Positions 7,313 through 15,914 of a stretch of DNA of 22,972 nt are shown piece by piece. A program made the translations under genes and the position numbers. Origin of the DNA: Coprobacillus sp. (GTDB lineage: Bacteria > Bacillota_I > Bacilli_A > RFN20 > CAG-826); NCBI GenBank assembly GCA_021203805.1, contig JAJQAM010000061.1:6269-29240 (forward strand). The letters run 5' to 3'. The notes beneath the pieces are model-generated. The model searched no databases and was not told the origin of the DNA. It saw nothing but the letters and a program-made list of their open reading frames with translations. Within the stretch, counting starts at the first letter, position 1; every line of letters begins with the position of its first letter.

Positions 7313-8298
7313 ATGTAGATTTATATCTTAGAAAACATCAAAACGTTGTTTATAAAACTTTTTATAACGCTCTTACGACGAAGAGTTTTTCTCATGCATA
7401 TCTAATAGAAGGAGAAACTGGTACTCCGCTTCTTGATGTCGCTCTTCACCTTGGGAAATCACTGCTCTGCGATAACCCCACTCCATTTGCATGCGATAAC
7501 TGTATTACCTGTATGAGAGTGGATAATAATAATTATCCAGACCTTATTATTATGGATGGCTCTAAAGGCTCTATAAAGGTGGGAGACGTTGAATACATCG
7601 AAGAAAAGTTTGATAGAGTGCCGCTTGAAGAGAAAGGAATCATGATATATATCCTCCATCTCGTAGAGAATATGACAACAGAAGCCATTAACTCAATCCT
7701 TAAGTTTCTTGAGGAGCCTCAGGATAATGTCTATGCTTTTCTCACCACTAATAATGTGAATAATGTTCTTCCCACTATCGTCTCTAGATGTCAATATCTC
7801 CGTCTATTACCTGTCGAAAAGTCTGCAATAATCGAAGATGCTATTAGTTTAGGAGTGGAACCAGAGTACGCTGAAATCCTCTCTTATATCTATCAAGATG
7901 CTTCTCTTATCTATGAGATGAGGCAGAACAGTGAGGAGTTTAATGAGTTTCTTTCCATGAGAGATCTCGCTGAAGTTCTTATCGAGTCTCTTAGCGAGAG
8001 CAAAGAGAAAACAATCTTCACTATGGAGAAAGAGATTATTCCCTTAGTTAAGACAAAAGAAGATGCGAGATACTTCTTTGATATGATATATGTCTTCTTT
8101 AATGAGGCTCTTAATAAACAAAATGGTTTATCACCACTTCTTAAGAGTTATGATACAATATTAGAAGACCTGGTGAGTAATAGCACTCACCTAGATTCCA
8201 CTTTAGTGGAAATACTTAAAGAAAGGGACTTATTAAAGGCTAATATAAATATCTCATTACTACTTGATCATTTAGTAAATTTTATTGTGAGTGAATAA
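7309..8298 (+). CDS. holB: DNA polymerase III subunit delta'
   Basis: Clamp-loader subunit of 329 aa. SFSHAYLIEGETGTP occupies the P-loop position but lacks the GK[ST] core, as expected for delta' subunits that do not hydrolyse ATP. Zinc-ligand cysteines Cys54, Cys62, Cys65 and Cys68 are intact. The block NMTTEAINSILKFLEEPQDNV followed by LPTIVSRCQ matches the AAA+ sensor and SRC region of DnaX/HolB proteins. It overlaps tmk by ATGA, a pairing conserved in Firmicutes, and is followed 2 nt later by ricT. Confidence 0.93.
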   Translation: MNVDLYLRKHQNVVYKTFYNALTTKSFSHAYLIEGETGTPLLDVALHLGKSLLCDNPTPFACDNCITCMRVDNNNYPDLIIMDGSKGSIKVGDVEYIEEKFDRVPLEEKGIMIYILHLVENMTTEAINSILKFLEEPQDNVYAFLTTNNVNNVLPTIVSRCQYLRLLPVEKSAIIEDAISLGVEPEYAEILSYIYQDASLIYEMRQNSEEFNEFLSMRDLAEVLIESLSESKEKTIFTMEKEIIPLVKTKEDARYFFDMIYVFFNEALNKQNGLSPLLKSYDTILEDLVSNSTHLDSTLVEILKERDLLKANINISLLLDHLVNFIVSE

Positions 8299-8300
8299 AT

Positions 8301-9221
8301 ATGGAAGAAGAAGAATACATTGAGGATGAAATAAGTCAGAGCGAGGAAGATGAAGGTGAAAAAGATATCTCCTTTTACCGAGCGGACTATGACCACTACA
8401 TCGGGGTTAAATACGAGAATGGACTAAGAGTCTATTATTTCGGAGTGAAAGATTTAAATCTAGAAAAAGGAATGTTTGTGGTGGTTCAAACCCAAAAGGG
8501 ATATGAAGTTGCTAAAACAGAAACAGATATGATTCCTATCTCTTCATATGAAAGAAAAATCCCCTTAAAACCTGTAGCTAGAATTGCCTCTCAATCCGAT
8601 ATAAAAACATATAAACAAAACTTAAAAGACGCCCAAACCGCGCTTAAAATATGTGAAAATGACATTAAAGACTTAGGGCTTGATATGAGACTAATTGATA
8701 GTGAATATACACTAGATAGAAGTAAGCTCTCCTTCTCCTATGTCTCCGATGAAAGAGTGGATTTTAGAGAGCTATTAAAAGTTCTTGCTTCTCGTTTCCA
8801 TACGAGAATAGAGCTTCGTCAGGTAGGCCCAAGAGATAAAGCGAGAAATATCGGCGGACTAGGTATATGCGGGCTCCCACTATGCTGCTCGACATTTCTT
8901 AATGAATTTGATGGTATCTCTATTAATAGAGCGAAGAATCAAATGCTTACTATTAATATTCCTAAGCTATCCGGTCAGTGTAATAAGCTTATATGTTGCC
9001 TAAAGTATGAGGATGATACTTATTCAGAGCTAAAAAAGGCGTTCCCAGACATTGGTAAGACAATTTATAGAGATGACGAAGAATATACAGTCTCAGCAAT
9101 TAACGTCATCTCCAATATGGTAGAGCTAAGAAACGAAGAGAATGTCATTAATATTCCTCTTAGCGAATTTGATCAATTAGTGGCTAATAAGAGAAAGAGA
9201 GAAAGGAATGAAAAGAGTTAA
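8301..9221 (+). CDS. ricT: PSP1-domain protein RicT (YaaT)
   Basis: A 306-residue PSP1 protein. The core ELRQVGPRDKARNIGGLGICGLPLCC with Cys190, Cys195 and Cys196, plus a second set Cys227, Cys232 and Cys233 in GQCNKLICCLKYE, gives the six-cysteine pattern of Bacillus YaaT, which with RicA and RicF carries [4Fe-4S] clusters and promotes RNase Y-dependent mRNA processing. The neighbourhood holB-ricT-rsmI matches Bacillus. An acidic N-terminal tail of about 25 residues precedes the usual start region and may be lineage-specific. RicA and RicF are not in the window, so the complex is inferred. The ribosome site is weak, consistent with coupling to holB. Confidence 0.92.
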   Translation: MEEEEYIEDEISQSEEDEGEKDISFYRADYDHYIGVKYENGLRVYYFGVKDLNLEKGMFVVVQTQKGYEVAKTETDMIPISSYERKIPLKPVARIASQSDIKTYKQNLKDAQTALKICENDIKDLGLDMRLIDSEYTLDRSKLSFSYVSDERVDFRELLKVLASRFHTRIELRQVGPRDKARNIGGLGICGLPLCCSTFLNEFDGISINRAKNQMLTINIPKLSGQCNKLICCLKYEDDTYSELKKAFPDIGKTIYRDDEEYTVSAINVISNMVELRNEENVINIPLSEFDQLVANKRKRERNEKS

Positions 9222-10056
9222 ATCCTTCTCTAGTAAGTACTTACTCTATTTAGTGGCCACCCCAATAGGTAATCTTAAAGAAATGAATCCTCGAGCAATC
9301 GAGGTTATTTCAGATTGCGACCTAGTCGCCTGCGAAGACACAAGAGTCGCAAAAAAGCTCCTTAGTTTGTGCGGTATTTCTAAAGATTGCATCTCTCTTC
9401 ATGAGCATAACGAAGTGGAAGCTAGTGACAAAGTGGTATCACTCATCAAAGATGGCAAGAAAGTTGTATATATGAGCGACGCTGGCTACCCCCTAGTTTC
9501 AGATCCAGGCAATATCCTCGTAAAAAAATGCATTGATAATGATATCGCTGTCTCCTGCGTTAACGGGAGCTCCGCGCTTTTAGACTCGCTAGTGACATCT
9601 GCTCAGGATAAAGACCATTTCCTCTTTTACGGTTTTCTAAGCGCGAAGAAAAGCGCTAGGGATAAAGAGCTAGCAAAACTTAAAGAGGTTCCTTACACTA
9701 TAATTTTCTACGAGGCCCCTCACAGAATAGAGGAATGTCTTCATTCAATATATGAAGTCCTTGGGGACAGAAACATTACTTTGTCAAGGGAGCTAACTAA
9801 AATAAATGAGGAGTGTATTTACGGAAAAGTTAGTGAGCTTTTAGATCTTGATTTCTCATCAATAATTGGGGAAATTGTCCTTGTTTTAGAGGGATATCAG
9901 GAAAATGAAGTGATTTTTGACGATGAAAAGATTAGGGACTTGCTTCTTGAATCTCTTCAAAAAGGTAGAAGCAAAAAAGACGCGGTTGAGCATGTCTCTA
10001 AGACCTATAATATCAAAAAGAATCACGTCTACGAAGTCATGAATACTTTAGACTAA
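9208..10056 (+). CDS. rsmI: 16S rRNA (cytidine-1402-2'-O)-methyltransferase
   Basis: RsmI adds the 2'-O-methyl group to C1402 in the ribosomal P site. The 282-residue protein opens with YLVATPIGNLKEMNPRAI, continues with ACEDTRVAKKLL, and shows the YMSDAGYPLVSDPG block and the FYEAPHRIEECL block of the tetrapyrrole-methylase-like SAM fold. The C-terminal helical region KKDAVEHVSKTYNIKKNHVYE resembles the usual RsmI tail. It overlaps ricT by 14 nt and is the last gene before a strong terminator. Confidence 0.95.
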   Translation: MKRVKSFSSKYLLYLVATPIGNLKEMNPRAIEVISDCDLVACEDTRVAKKLLSLCGISKDCISLHEHNEVEASDKVVSLIKDGKKVVYMSDAGYPLVSDPGNILVKKCIDNDIAVSCVNGSSALLDSLVTSAQDKDHFLFYGFLSAKKSARDKELAKLKEVPYTIIFYEAPHRIEECLHSIYEVLGDRNITLSRELTKINEECIYGKVSELLDLDFSSIIGEIVLVLEGYQENEVIFDDEKIRDLLLESLQKGRSKKDAVEHVSKTYNIKKNHVYEVMNTLD

Positions 10057-10067
10057 TAGATGCATAG

Positions 10068-10110
10068 TTAAATAATAGAGATGGACTAATGTCCATTTTT
10101 TATTATTTAA
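10068..10110 (+). terminator. Long hairpin terminator after rsmI
   Basis: ATGGAC, loop TAAT, GTCCAT (10081-10096) forms a perfect 6-bp stem followed by a U-run (10096-10101). The flanks TTAAATAATA (10068-10077) and TATTATTTAA (10101-10110) are also complementary, joined by G-U and A-U pairs, so the helix can reach about 19 bp. It ends the dnaX-to-rsmI operon. Confidence 0.85.
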
Positions 10111-10114
10111 ACTC

Positions 10115-10143
10115 TTGAAATGAATGGGATGCCTCTATAAGAT
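10115..10143 (+). promoter_or_regulatory. Possible typA promoter
   Basis: TTGAAA (10115-10120), a 17-nt spacer and TAAGAT (10138-10143) give a weak promoter just after the terminator. Transcription would begin near 10150, downstream of an ATG at 10124, which supports the typA start at 10157. The hexamers are imperfect, so this is tentative. Confidence 0.35.
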
Positions 10144-10156
10144 AATTAAGGCATTT

Positions 10157-11986
10157 ATGAAAACAAGAAATATCGCTATTATTGCTCACGTTGACCACGG
10201 AAAAACCACTCTAGTGGATCAACTACTTAAAACTGCAGGGCTATTCAAAGATAATGAGGAGCCGGTGGATCGCCTTTTAGATACAAATGATCTAGAAAGA
10301 GAAAGAGGAATCACAATCCTCGCTAAAACCACAACTATCTATTATCACGACTATAAAATCAATATCGTAGACACCCCAGGGCATGCCGATTTCGGCGGTG
10401 AAGTTGAAAGAATTATGCACATGGTTGACGGTGTGCTTTTATTAGTGGACGCCTTTGAAGGAACAATGCCTCAGACGAGGTTCGTTCTTAAAAAAGCTCT
10501 TGAAGCAGGCATAAAACCAATAGTTGTTATCAATAAAGTGGATAGAAAAAACATCAATATTGATTCGGTTTTAAACCAGGTTCTTGAGCTCTTCATTGAG
10601 CTAGGCGCTCCCGATGAACTTCTTGATTTCAAAACAGTTTATACATCCGCGGTAAACGGAACTTGTTCACTTGACCCCGATTTGTCCACTCAGAAACCTG
10701 GTATGGATCCACTCTTCCAAGTAATAATTGATGAAATTCCAGAGCCAAAAGCAGAGGAGGATGGTCCATTACAGCTACAAGTGGCCCTTCTCGACTATAA
10801 CTACTACGTAGGTAGAATAGGCATTGGAACAGTAACAAGAGGACATGTTAAGGTGAACGACCTTGTGTCTGTCGCTCGAAATGATGGATCAGTAAAGACC
10901 TTTAGAGTGCTTAAGCTTTTTGCCACGCAGGGAATTACTAGACTTGAAGTTCCCGAGGCCCATGCAGGCGATATTATTGCTGTAGCGGGCCTCCCAGATA
11001 TCAACGTTGGAGAAACGATATGCGCTGTGGACCATGTCGATCCACTACCATCAATCAAGCTAGATGAGCCAACTCTACAAATGACTTTTGGCACGAATAC
11101 CTCTCCATTATCAGGAAAAGACGGGAAGCTACTTACAGCGAGACAAATAGAAGAACGATTATATAGAGAAGTTCAAAGAGACGTGGCTTTAAGAGTGGAG
11201 AGAGTTCCAAATGCAGAGGAATGGATAGTCTCAGGAAGAGGAGAGCTTCATCTATCTATTCTCATAGAGAATATGAGAAGAGAGGGATTTGAACTCCAAG
11301 TATCTAAGCCCCAAGTCATTATTAAAGAAATAGATGGGGTAAGGTGTGAGCCTTACGAAGACCTTATGATTGATGTTCCTAATGAATATCTAGGAGACGT
11401 TATGACCGTCATTGGAGATAGATCCGCTCAGCTCATCAATATGGAAGCAGCGGATACAACAACAAGGCTAGACTATGTTATCCCCTCCCGTGGACTACTT
11501 GGATTTACCACGTCATTTCTTACATTAACTAAGGGATACGGCATTATTTCTCATGTTTTTAAGGAATATAGACCATATAAGAAAGGGAGTATTGGAGAAA
11601 GACAAATTGGAGTGCTTGTTGCAACAGAAGGCGGAAGCGCTACTCCATATGCTATCGAGCACGTAGAGGATAGGGGAACCATGTTTATAGACCCAGGAGT
11701 AGAGGTTTATGAGGGCATGATTGTGGGTGAACACCGCTACGACTTCGATTTAGCGGTCAATGTCGTGACTAAAAAGAACCTTACAAACGTAAGAAGTTCC
11801 ACAAAAGACCAGACAGTTGTGCTAAAAGCCCCAAGAAGAATGTCCCTAGAAGCATGTCTTGACTATATTAATTTTGATGAACTTGTAGAGATTACTCCCG
11901 CTACCTATAGAATGCGCAAAAAGATACTTAAAACTGAAGATAGAAAGAAGTTTGATGCTCATCAAAAAAGAGATCAACAAGAATAA
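10157..11986 (+). CDS. typA: Translational GTPase TypA/BipA
   Basis: A 609-residue ribosome-binding GTPase related to EF-G and LepA, involved in 50S assembly and stress adaptation. G1 is AHVDHGKTT at 10-18; then RGITILAKTT (G2), DTPGHADFGGEVER (G3) and NKVDR (G4). The C-terminal half has the TypA-specific blocks RGELHLSILIENMRREGFELQVS and SRGLLGFTTSFLTLTKGYG. ATG 10157 is preferred over ATG 10124, since it has AAGG at 10148-10151 with 5 nt spacing and starts MKTRNIAIIAHVDHGK like the family; the longer form adds eleven unrelated residues. It appears monocistronic, between two terminators. Confidence 0.95.
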   Translation: MKTRNIAIIAHVDHGKTTLVDQLLKTAGLFKDNEEPVDRLLDTNDLERERGITILAKTTTIYYHDYKINIVDTPGHADFGGEVERIMHMVDGVLLLVDAFEGTMPQTRFVLKKALEAGIKPIVVINKVDRKNINIDSVLNQVLELFIELGAPDELLDFKTVYTSAVNGTCSLDPDLSTQKPGMDPLFQVIIDEIPEPKAEEDGPLQLQVALLDYNYYVGRIGIGTVTRGHVKVNDLVSVARNDGSVKTFRVLKLFATQGITRLEVPEAHAGDIIAVAGLPDINVGETICAVDHVDPLPSIKLDEPTLQMTFGTNTSPLSGKDGKLLTARQIEERLYREVQRDVALRVERVPNAEEWIVSGRGELHLSILIENMRREGFELQVSKPQVIIKEIDGVRCEPYEDLMIDVPNEYLGDVMTVIGDRSAQLINMEAADTTTRLDYVIPSRGLLGFTTSFLTLTKGYGIISHVFKEYRPYKKGSIGERQIGVLVATEGGSATPYAIEHVEDRGTMFIDPGVEVYEGMIVGEHRYDFDLAVNVVTKKNLTNVRSSTKDQTVVLKAPRRMSLEACLDYINFDELVEITPATYRMRKKILKTEDRKKFDAHQKRDQQE

Positions 11987-11990
11987 AAAG

Positions 11991-12012
11991 CTCGCAAATT
12001 GCGAGTTTTTTA
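11991..12012. terminator. Bidirectional terminator between typA and the acetyltransferase gene
   Basis: CTCGC, loop AAATT, GCGAG (11991-12005) is followed by six T on the plus strand and preceded by five A, so it also has a U-run on the minus strand. It serves both convergent genes; the stop codon of the minus-strand acetyltransferase (12012-12010) lies within the plus-strand T-run. Confidence 0.88.
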
Positions 12013-12555
12013 TTTGCTATATAAGGAGGTATAGTCATCTCTCGACATGACATAATCCTCAACGATAATATTCCTATCTAGAAAAGGAAGAGGGAAGAAA
12101 TCATGTGTCCCACAAGGCTTAAATCCCAGATGGGTAATGAGCCTTTTACTATTTGTGTTTTCTGGAAAATGTCCTGCATAAATATTTATTTTATGAAGAG
12201 CATTAAAACCATAGTCAAGGATGCAGTGGACCGCTTCACTCATATAGCCGTTATGCCAGTAGTCCCTGCCAAGCCAAAAGCCTAGCTCTCCTTCCTCGCT
12301 ATTTCTTACCTCAGTGCAGTAAGGGATACGTAGCTCTACCTCCCCAATAAGCTCTCCGCTCTCTTTAAGAACGATTGCCCAGTTCCCGTCCCCTAATAGA
12401 GTGTCCTTAATCATTCGCCTAGCCTGTTCTACGTTTTCGTGTCTAGGCCAGCCGCATCCCTGATAGACATCTGGATCAGAAACGAGTAAAAAGAGACGCT
12501 CTGCATCATCCTCGCTCCACTTTCTAAGAATTAATCTATCTGTTTCAAATTCCAT
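12010..12555 (-). CDS. GNAT-family N-acetyltransferase (RimJ/RimL-like)
   Basis: A 181-residue GNAT protein. It opens with ETDRLILRKWSEDDAERLF, the usual start of the RimJ/RimL-type Acetyltransf_3 subgroup. The acetyl-CoA binding region ELGFWLGRDYWHNGYMSEAV lies in the middle, and the closing motif NTNSKRLITHLGFKPCG is near the C-terminus. The family transfers acetyl from acetyl-CoA to protein N-termini, amino acids or small molecules; the substrate cannot be read from sequence. It lies 6 nt after the pseudouridine synthase gene and is probably the last gene of that transcript. Confidence 0.85.
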   Translation of the reverse strand: MEFETDRLILRKWSEDDAERLFLLVSDPDVYQGCGWPRHENVEQARRMIKDTLLGDGNWAIVLKESGELIGEVELRIPYCTEVRNSEEGELGFWLGRDYWHNGYMSEAVHCILDYGFNALHKINIYAGHFPENTNSKRLITHLGFKPCGTHDFFPLPFLDRNIIVEDYVMSRDDYTSLYSK

Positions 12556-12561
12556 AAATGA

Positions 12562-13479
12562 CTACTTCTTTACGAATAATTCTTTAAACTCTTTAGGCAT
12601 TTGACATTTAAAATCCATTATTTTCCCTGATAACGGGTTTTTAATTTTAAGTTCATAGGCGTGAAGGCCTAGCCTATCTATAGGATTAGAGGGCTCTCCA
12701 TATTTATCATCGCCAATCACAGTGTGGCCGTTTTCATAAAGATGCACTCTTATTTGATTCTTTCTGCCTGTTTTAATATCTACATCTAGGAGTGAATAGT
12801 TATCATTTTCATCAATCACCTTATAGTGTGTTTCAGCGTATTGACCCTTATTATCTTTAGAGGAATACATCATATATTGGGAATTCTTCTTGAGATAAGA
12901 AGAGAAAGTTCCCTCTTTCTCTTTCATATGGCCCTCTACAATGGTGTAATATCCTCTTTTAATAACGAGGTTATTCCAGTCGCTTATAAGAGCGTCATGC
13001 ATCCTTTGATTCTTCGCTACTATCATAACTCCGGATGTATCTTCATCAATTCGGTGCACCATAAAGATTCTATTGTGCTTATCCTTTTGCTGAACATAAG
13101 CATTAAGTAGTGATTCCACATTATTAGTCTTTTCTTTAGCGGTGGCCACTGATAAAAGGCCCACCGGCTTATCAATAGCGATTAGATTATCATCTTCATA
13201 GATAATCTTAAACTTATTTGAAAGTCCTACTTCTTGATGAAAGCTATGCTCAGTGATTTGGACTTTATCGCCTGGAAATAGAGCAAAGTTATACTGAGAA
13301 ATCATCGCTCCATTAACTAAAACTCGATGCGTAGAGAGAAGCGCTTTAACATCATTCCTTCCTTTGGAAGGAAAACACTCATAAAGAAAGGCTAAGAGCT
13401 CACAGTTATTTTTAACTATAAAGTCTTTAGTCTCTAAGACTGGCTTCTTATATCTCGGTTTTTTATAGTTCTTATTCAT
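12562..13479 (-). CDS. RluA-family pseudouridine synthase with S4 domain
   Basis: A 305-residue enzyme that isomerises uridine to pseudouridine in RNA. An S4 RNA-binding domain occupies about residues 25-80 (LSTHRVLVNGAMISQYNFAL). The catalytic domain has IYEDDNLIAIDKPVGLLSV, then HRIDEDTSGVMIVAK with probable catalytic Asp145, then KTGRKNQIRVHL near the C-terminus. It belongs to the RluA/RluC/RluD group; the target uridines, probably in 23S rRNA, are not determined. The start shares a base with the stop of the upstream permease gene (TAATG), so it is translationally coupled to an unrelated transporter. Confidence 0.92.
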   Translation of the reverse strand: MNKNYKKPRYKKPVLETKDFIVKNNCELLAFLYECFPSKGRNDVKALLSTHRVLVNGAMISQYNFALFPGDKVQITEHSFHQEVGLSNKFKIIYEDDNLIAIDKPVGLLSVATAKEKTNNVESLLNAYVQQKDKHNRIFMVHRIDEDTSGVMIVAKNQRMHDALISDWNNLVIKRGYYTIVEGHMKEKEGTFSSYLKKNSQYMMYSSKDNKGQYAETHYKVIDENDNYSLLDVDIKTGRKNQIRVHLYENGHTVIGDDKYGEPSNPIDRLGLHAYELKIKNPLSGKIMDFKCQMPKEFKELFVKK

Positions 13480-15914
13480 TATTCTTCTATGCTCTTAAGA
13501 GATTCCACCATCTTCACATTCTTAATTCTAAGAGTGAGTAATAGATTTATAGCAAGGGCCACAAGCGTGGTTATTAGGAAACTAATAAGGTAAGTCTGCC
13601 ATGTACAAACATAAAGGAACTCCACAATCGCGTTTCGATTAATAAAGAGGATTAATATCTCAAGAGGGAATCCAAGTAGTAAGCCTAAAACCGCTCCAAT
13701 AACTACAAGGATCATTGACTCATAAACAAGAGTCTTCCCAATGTTAGCTCTAGAGAATCCCACAACCTTTAAAGTGGCAATTTGTCTCGTTCTCTCCTTA
13801 AAGTTTAGGTAGGTTAAATTAAACAGCACAACAACCGCTAATAATATAGCGAAAATCTTGATTGAAAGGGTCATCGTATCTACCGAGCTGACAATACTAT
13901 TTATATAGTCCACTGTCCATTCATGAGTGGTATAGGACGCCGCTTCACTAACCTCGCTTAGAAGGCGGGTTCCAAACTCATCGTGATCCACTCCATCTGC
14001 TACTGATATAAACGCTGTTGTTTTAGTTTCGTAGAGCTCTTTATAGGCTTCATTAGTGGAACTTGCAAAAACACCGTGATAGACAAAAGTATCATAAATC
14101 TGGCCTACGACTCCGCTATATTCCTTTCCCATAATCTCAAAAGTAAGCTCATCGCCTATCTTCACATTGGCTTCATTAGCAACCTTTTGACTAACGCAAA
14201 GATAGTCGGCATCAAAGTCGATATTTATAAGAGTGGGGGACTCTGAGACTATATAGATATATGTCTCATACTGAATACCATTTCTCTGATTAGTCACTGT
14301 CGAGGTTTCAGTTCTCTGCTCTTCAAAGTATTCGATTTCTTCAAACTGCTCCAGCTCACTCGCCATAGAAGTGCTACCAGTGTTATAGTGCAGCGTTATA
14401 TCCGCAGCGTAGAAATTGGCTAAATCATAATCTACAGAGTAATCAATGGTATCGTCGATACCATAGCCGCTGACTAATAGCATCGTGCATCCAAGTATTC
14501 CTAAGACCACCATCACTGACTTAGCGGGGCTCAGCCTTATATTTCTAAGCGCCATCTTAATATAGATGAATCTAGCTTCGAACCTATGATTTCCTTCATC
14601 CTTTTTGGGTTTAAGGGCTTTAATCTGAGGTGGACGCATGCTGCTTACAGGCATAAGCTTCATCTCTTTACGACACGCAAGCCACACCACAAGAGCGGTT
14701 AAAGCCATTAATGCAACTAGAGCAATAACAAAGTATAGCCAAGGGAAAACGAAGCGGAAAGGCGGTAAAGAGTACAAAATATTATATTTAATGCCCATTA
14801 TCATTGGGAGAATAATTGGGCCAAGTATCGCTCCAATAACAAAACCTATTCCTACAAGAACAAACATCAGCGCCATATACTGGGACAGGATCTGATTCTT
14901 ATTTACACCTATGGCTTTTAGGGTGCCTATCTCCATTCTCTCTTTAATAATCAGCTGCGAGATTGTGGTGAGAATAACAAGAACCGCGACAAGGAAGAAA
15001 ATAGCGGGGAAGACATAGGAAAGAGCCCAAGCCTGCTGAATATCGGCTTGAACAATGCTATTAAAAACCGCGCTATCTAGATCATAAAGATAAACTAAGT
15101 TATTTTCCTCTTTAGAGGAATAATAGGAATTTATCTGAGATTCTAGGGCTTTAACATTAGTGTTTTCACCAGCTTTTATCACAAACTGATTTGAAAAATC
15201 AGTGCTATTAATTAGGCTTACAATCACGTTTTGCTCAATAGAGCTAAGCCCGCTAAAGGACATAATATAGTCAGTAAAGACGTCTTTAAAATATGATGTG
15301 GAAATAACAAAACAAGAGGTAGAGAATTCCGCAGTATTAATATTCTCAGCATAGTTCATCGTGGAAGTTACTTTAAACTCAAGAGAAACTAGGTCTCCGA
15401 CATAGCTAGATAATGACTCTTCTCCCACTGAAAATAGGGATGAGGAAAAGGAGACCTCAACGGTCTCGCCCGCAGCTATTTCCATAGAATCATCAACAAT
15501 TAAAAACTCTGCATTTTCGGAATAATAATCAGTTCCTTCTATATCATCCACTATAATAGGGGCGGATATTGCGGGGTATTCGTCAACAATAACAGCGTAC
15601 ATACTCCTAACGCCTAAATAACTCGGTAAATAACTTCTTTTTTCAAGCAAATCTTCGCTATCTAGCATATTTTCAAGAGCGGTTTGATCGTCCTCTTCAT
15701 AGCCAGAAGTGGTCACCCAGATATCCGCTACATTGCATTCAGAGTAGAGTCTATCCACTCTCTCATCGAGACTTTTAGCACTTGCACTTAGCCCTAAAAA
15801 AAGAGTCACTGCAATAGCGGTGATTCCAATAATTGCTAAAAACTGACCCCAGTTATGACGGATGCTCCTGGTGGTCTTTCGAGTAAGAACACCACTAACA
15901 GTTGTACGGCTCAC
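13479..15914 (-). CDS. FtsX/MacB-type ABC transporter permease
   Basis: An 811-residue permease with two FtsX-type halves. Predicted membrane helices lie at about 24-44, 298-320, 348-371, 391-414 and 464-484, with three more near the C-terminus. The FtsX signatures are IKERMEIGTLKAIGVNKNQIL and, in the second half, FKERTRQIATLKVVGFSRANI. Two large extracytoplasmic domains (about 45-290 and 490-690) would lie outside the membrane. The start is GTG within a GTGA overlap with the ATPase gene. Such ABC systems export or sense peptides and lipids, or drive lipoprotein or hydrolase function; no periplasmic-adaptor or two-component partner is next to it, so the substrate is unknown. Confidence 0.92.
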   Translation of the reverse strand: MSRTTVSGVLTRKTTRSIRHNWGQFLAIIGITAIAVTLFLGLSASAKSLDERVDRLYSECNVADIWVTTSGYEEDDQTALENMLDSEDLLEKRSYLPSYLGVRSMYAVIVDEYPAISAPIIVDDIEGTDYYSENAEFLIVDDSMEIAAGETVEVSFSSSLFSVGEESLSSYVGDLVSLEFKVTSTMNYAENINTAEFSTSCFVISTSYFKDVFTDYIMSFSGLSSIEQNVIVSLINSTDFSNQFVIKAGENTNVKALESQINSYYSSKEENNLVYLYDLDSAVFNSIVQADIQQAWALSYVFPAIFFLVAVLVILTTISQLIIKERMEIGTLKAIGVNKNQILSQYMALMFVLVGIGFVIGAILGPIILPMIMGIKYNILYSLPPFRFVFPWLYFVIALVALMALTALVVWLACRKEMKLMPVSSMRPPQIKALKPKKDEGNHRFEARFIYIKMALRNIRLSPAKSVMVVLGILGCTMLLVSGYGIDDTIDYSVDYDLANFYAADITLHYNTGSTSMASELEQFEEIEYFEEQRTETSTVTNQRNGIQYETYIYIVSESPTLINIDFDADYLCVSQKVANEANVKIGDELTFEIMGKEYSGVVGQIYDTFVYHGVFASSTNEAYKELYETKTTAFISVADGVDHDEFGTRLLSEVSEAASYTTHEWTVDYINSIVSSVDTMTLSIKIFAILLAVVVLFNLTYLNFKERTRQIATLKVVGFSRANIGKTLVYESMILVVIGAVLGLLLGFPLEILILFINRNAIVEFLYVCTWQTYLISFLITTLVALAINLLLTLRIKNVKMVESLKSIEE

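Noticed and set aside
6698..8298. Mycoplasma-type code with TGA as Trp
   Set aside because: TGA ends tmk exactly within an ATGA overlap with holB and ends other genes at similar junctions; all Trp positions in conserved proteins use TGG.
10124..10156. Upstream ATG giving typA eleven extra residues
   Set aside because: No good ribosome site; it lies before the likely transcription start, and the added residues do not fit the TypA N-terminus.
10804..11094. 96-codon minus-strand frame inside typA
   Set aside because: It is antisense to conserved TypA sequence and Ser/Thr-rich, as expected from the complementary strand; there is no promoter or ribosome site.
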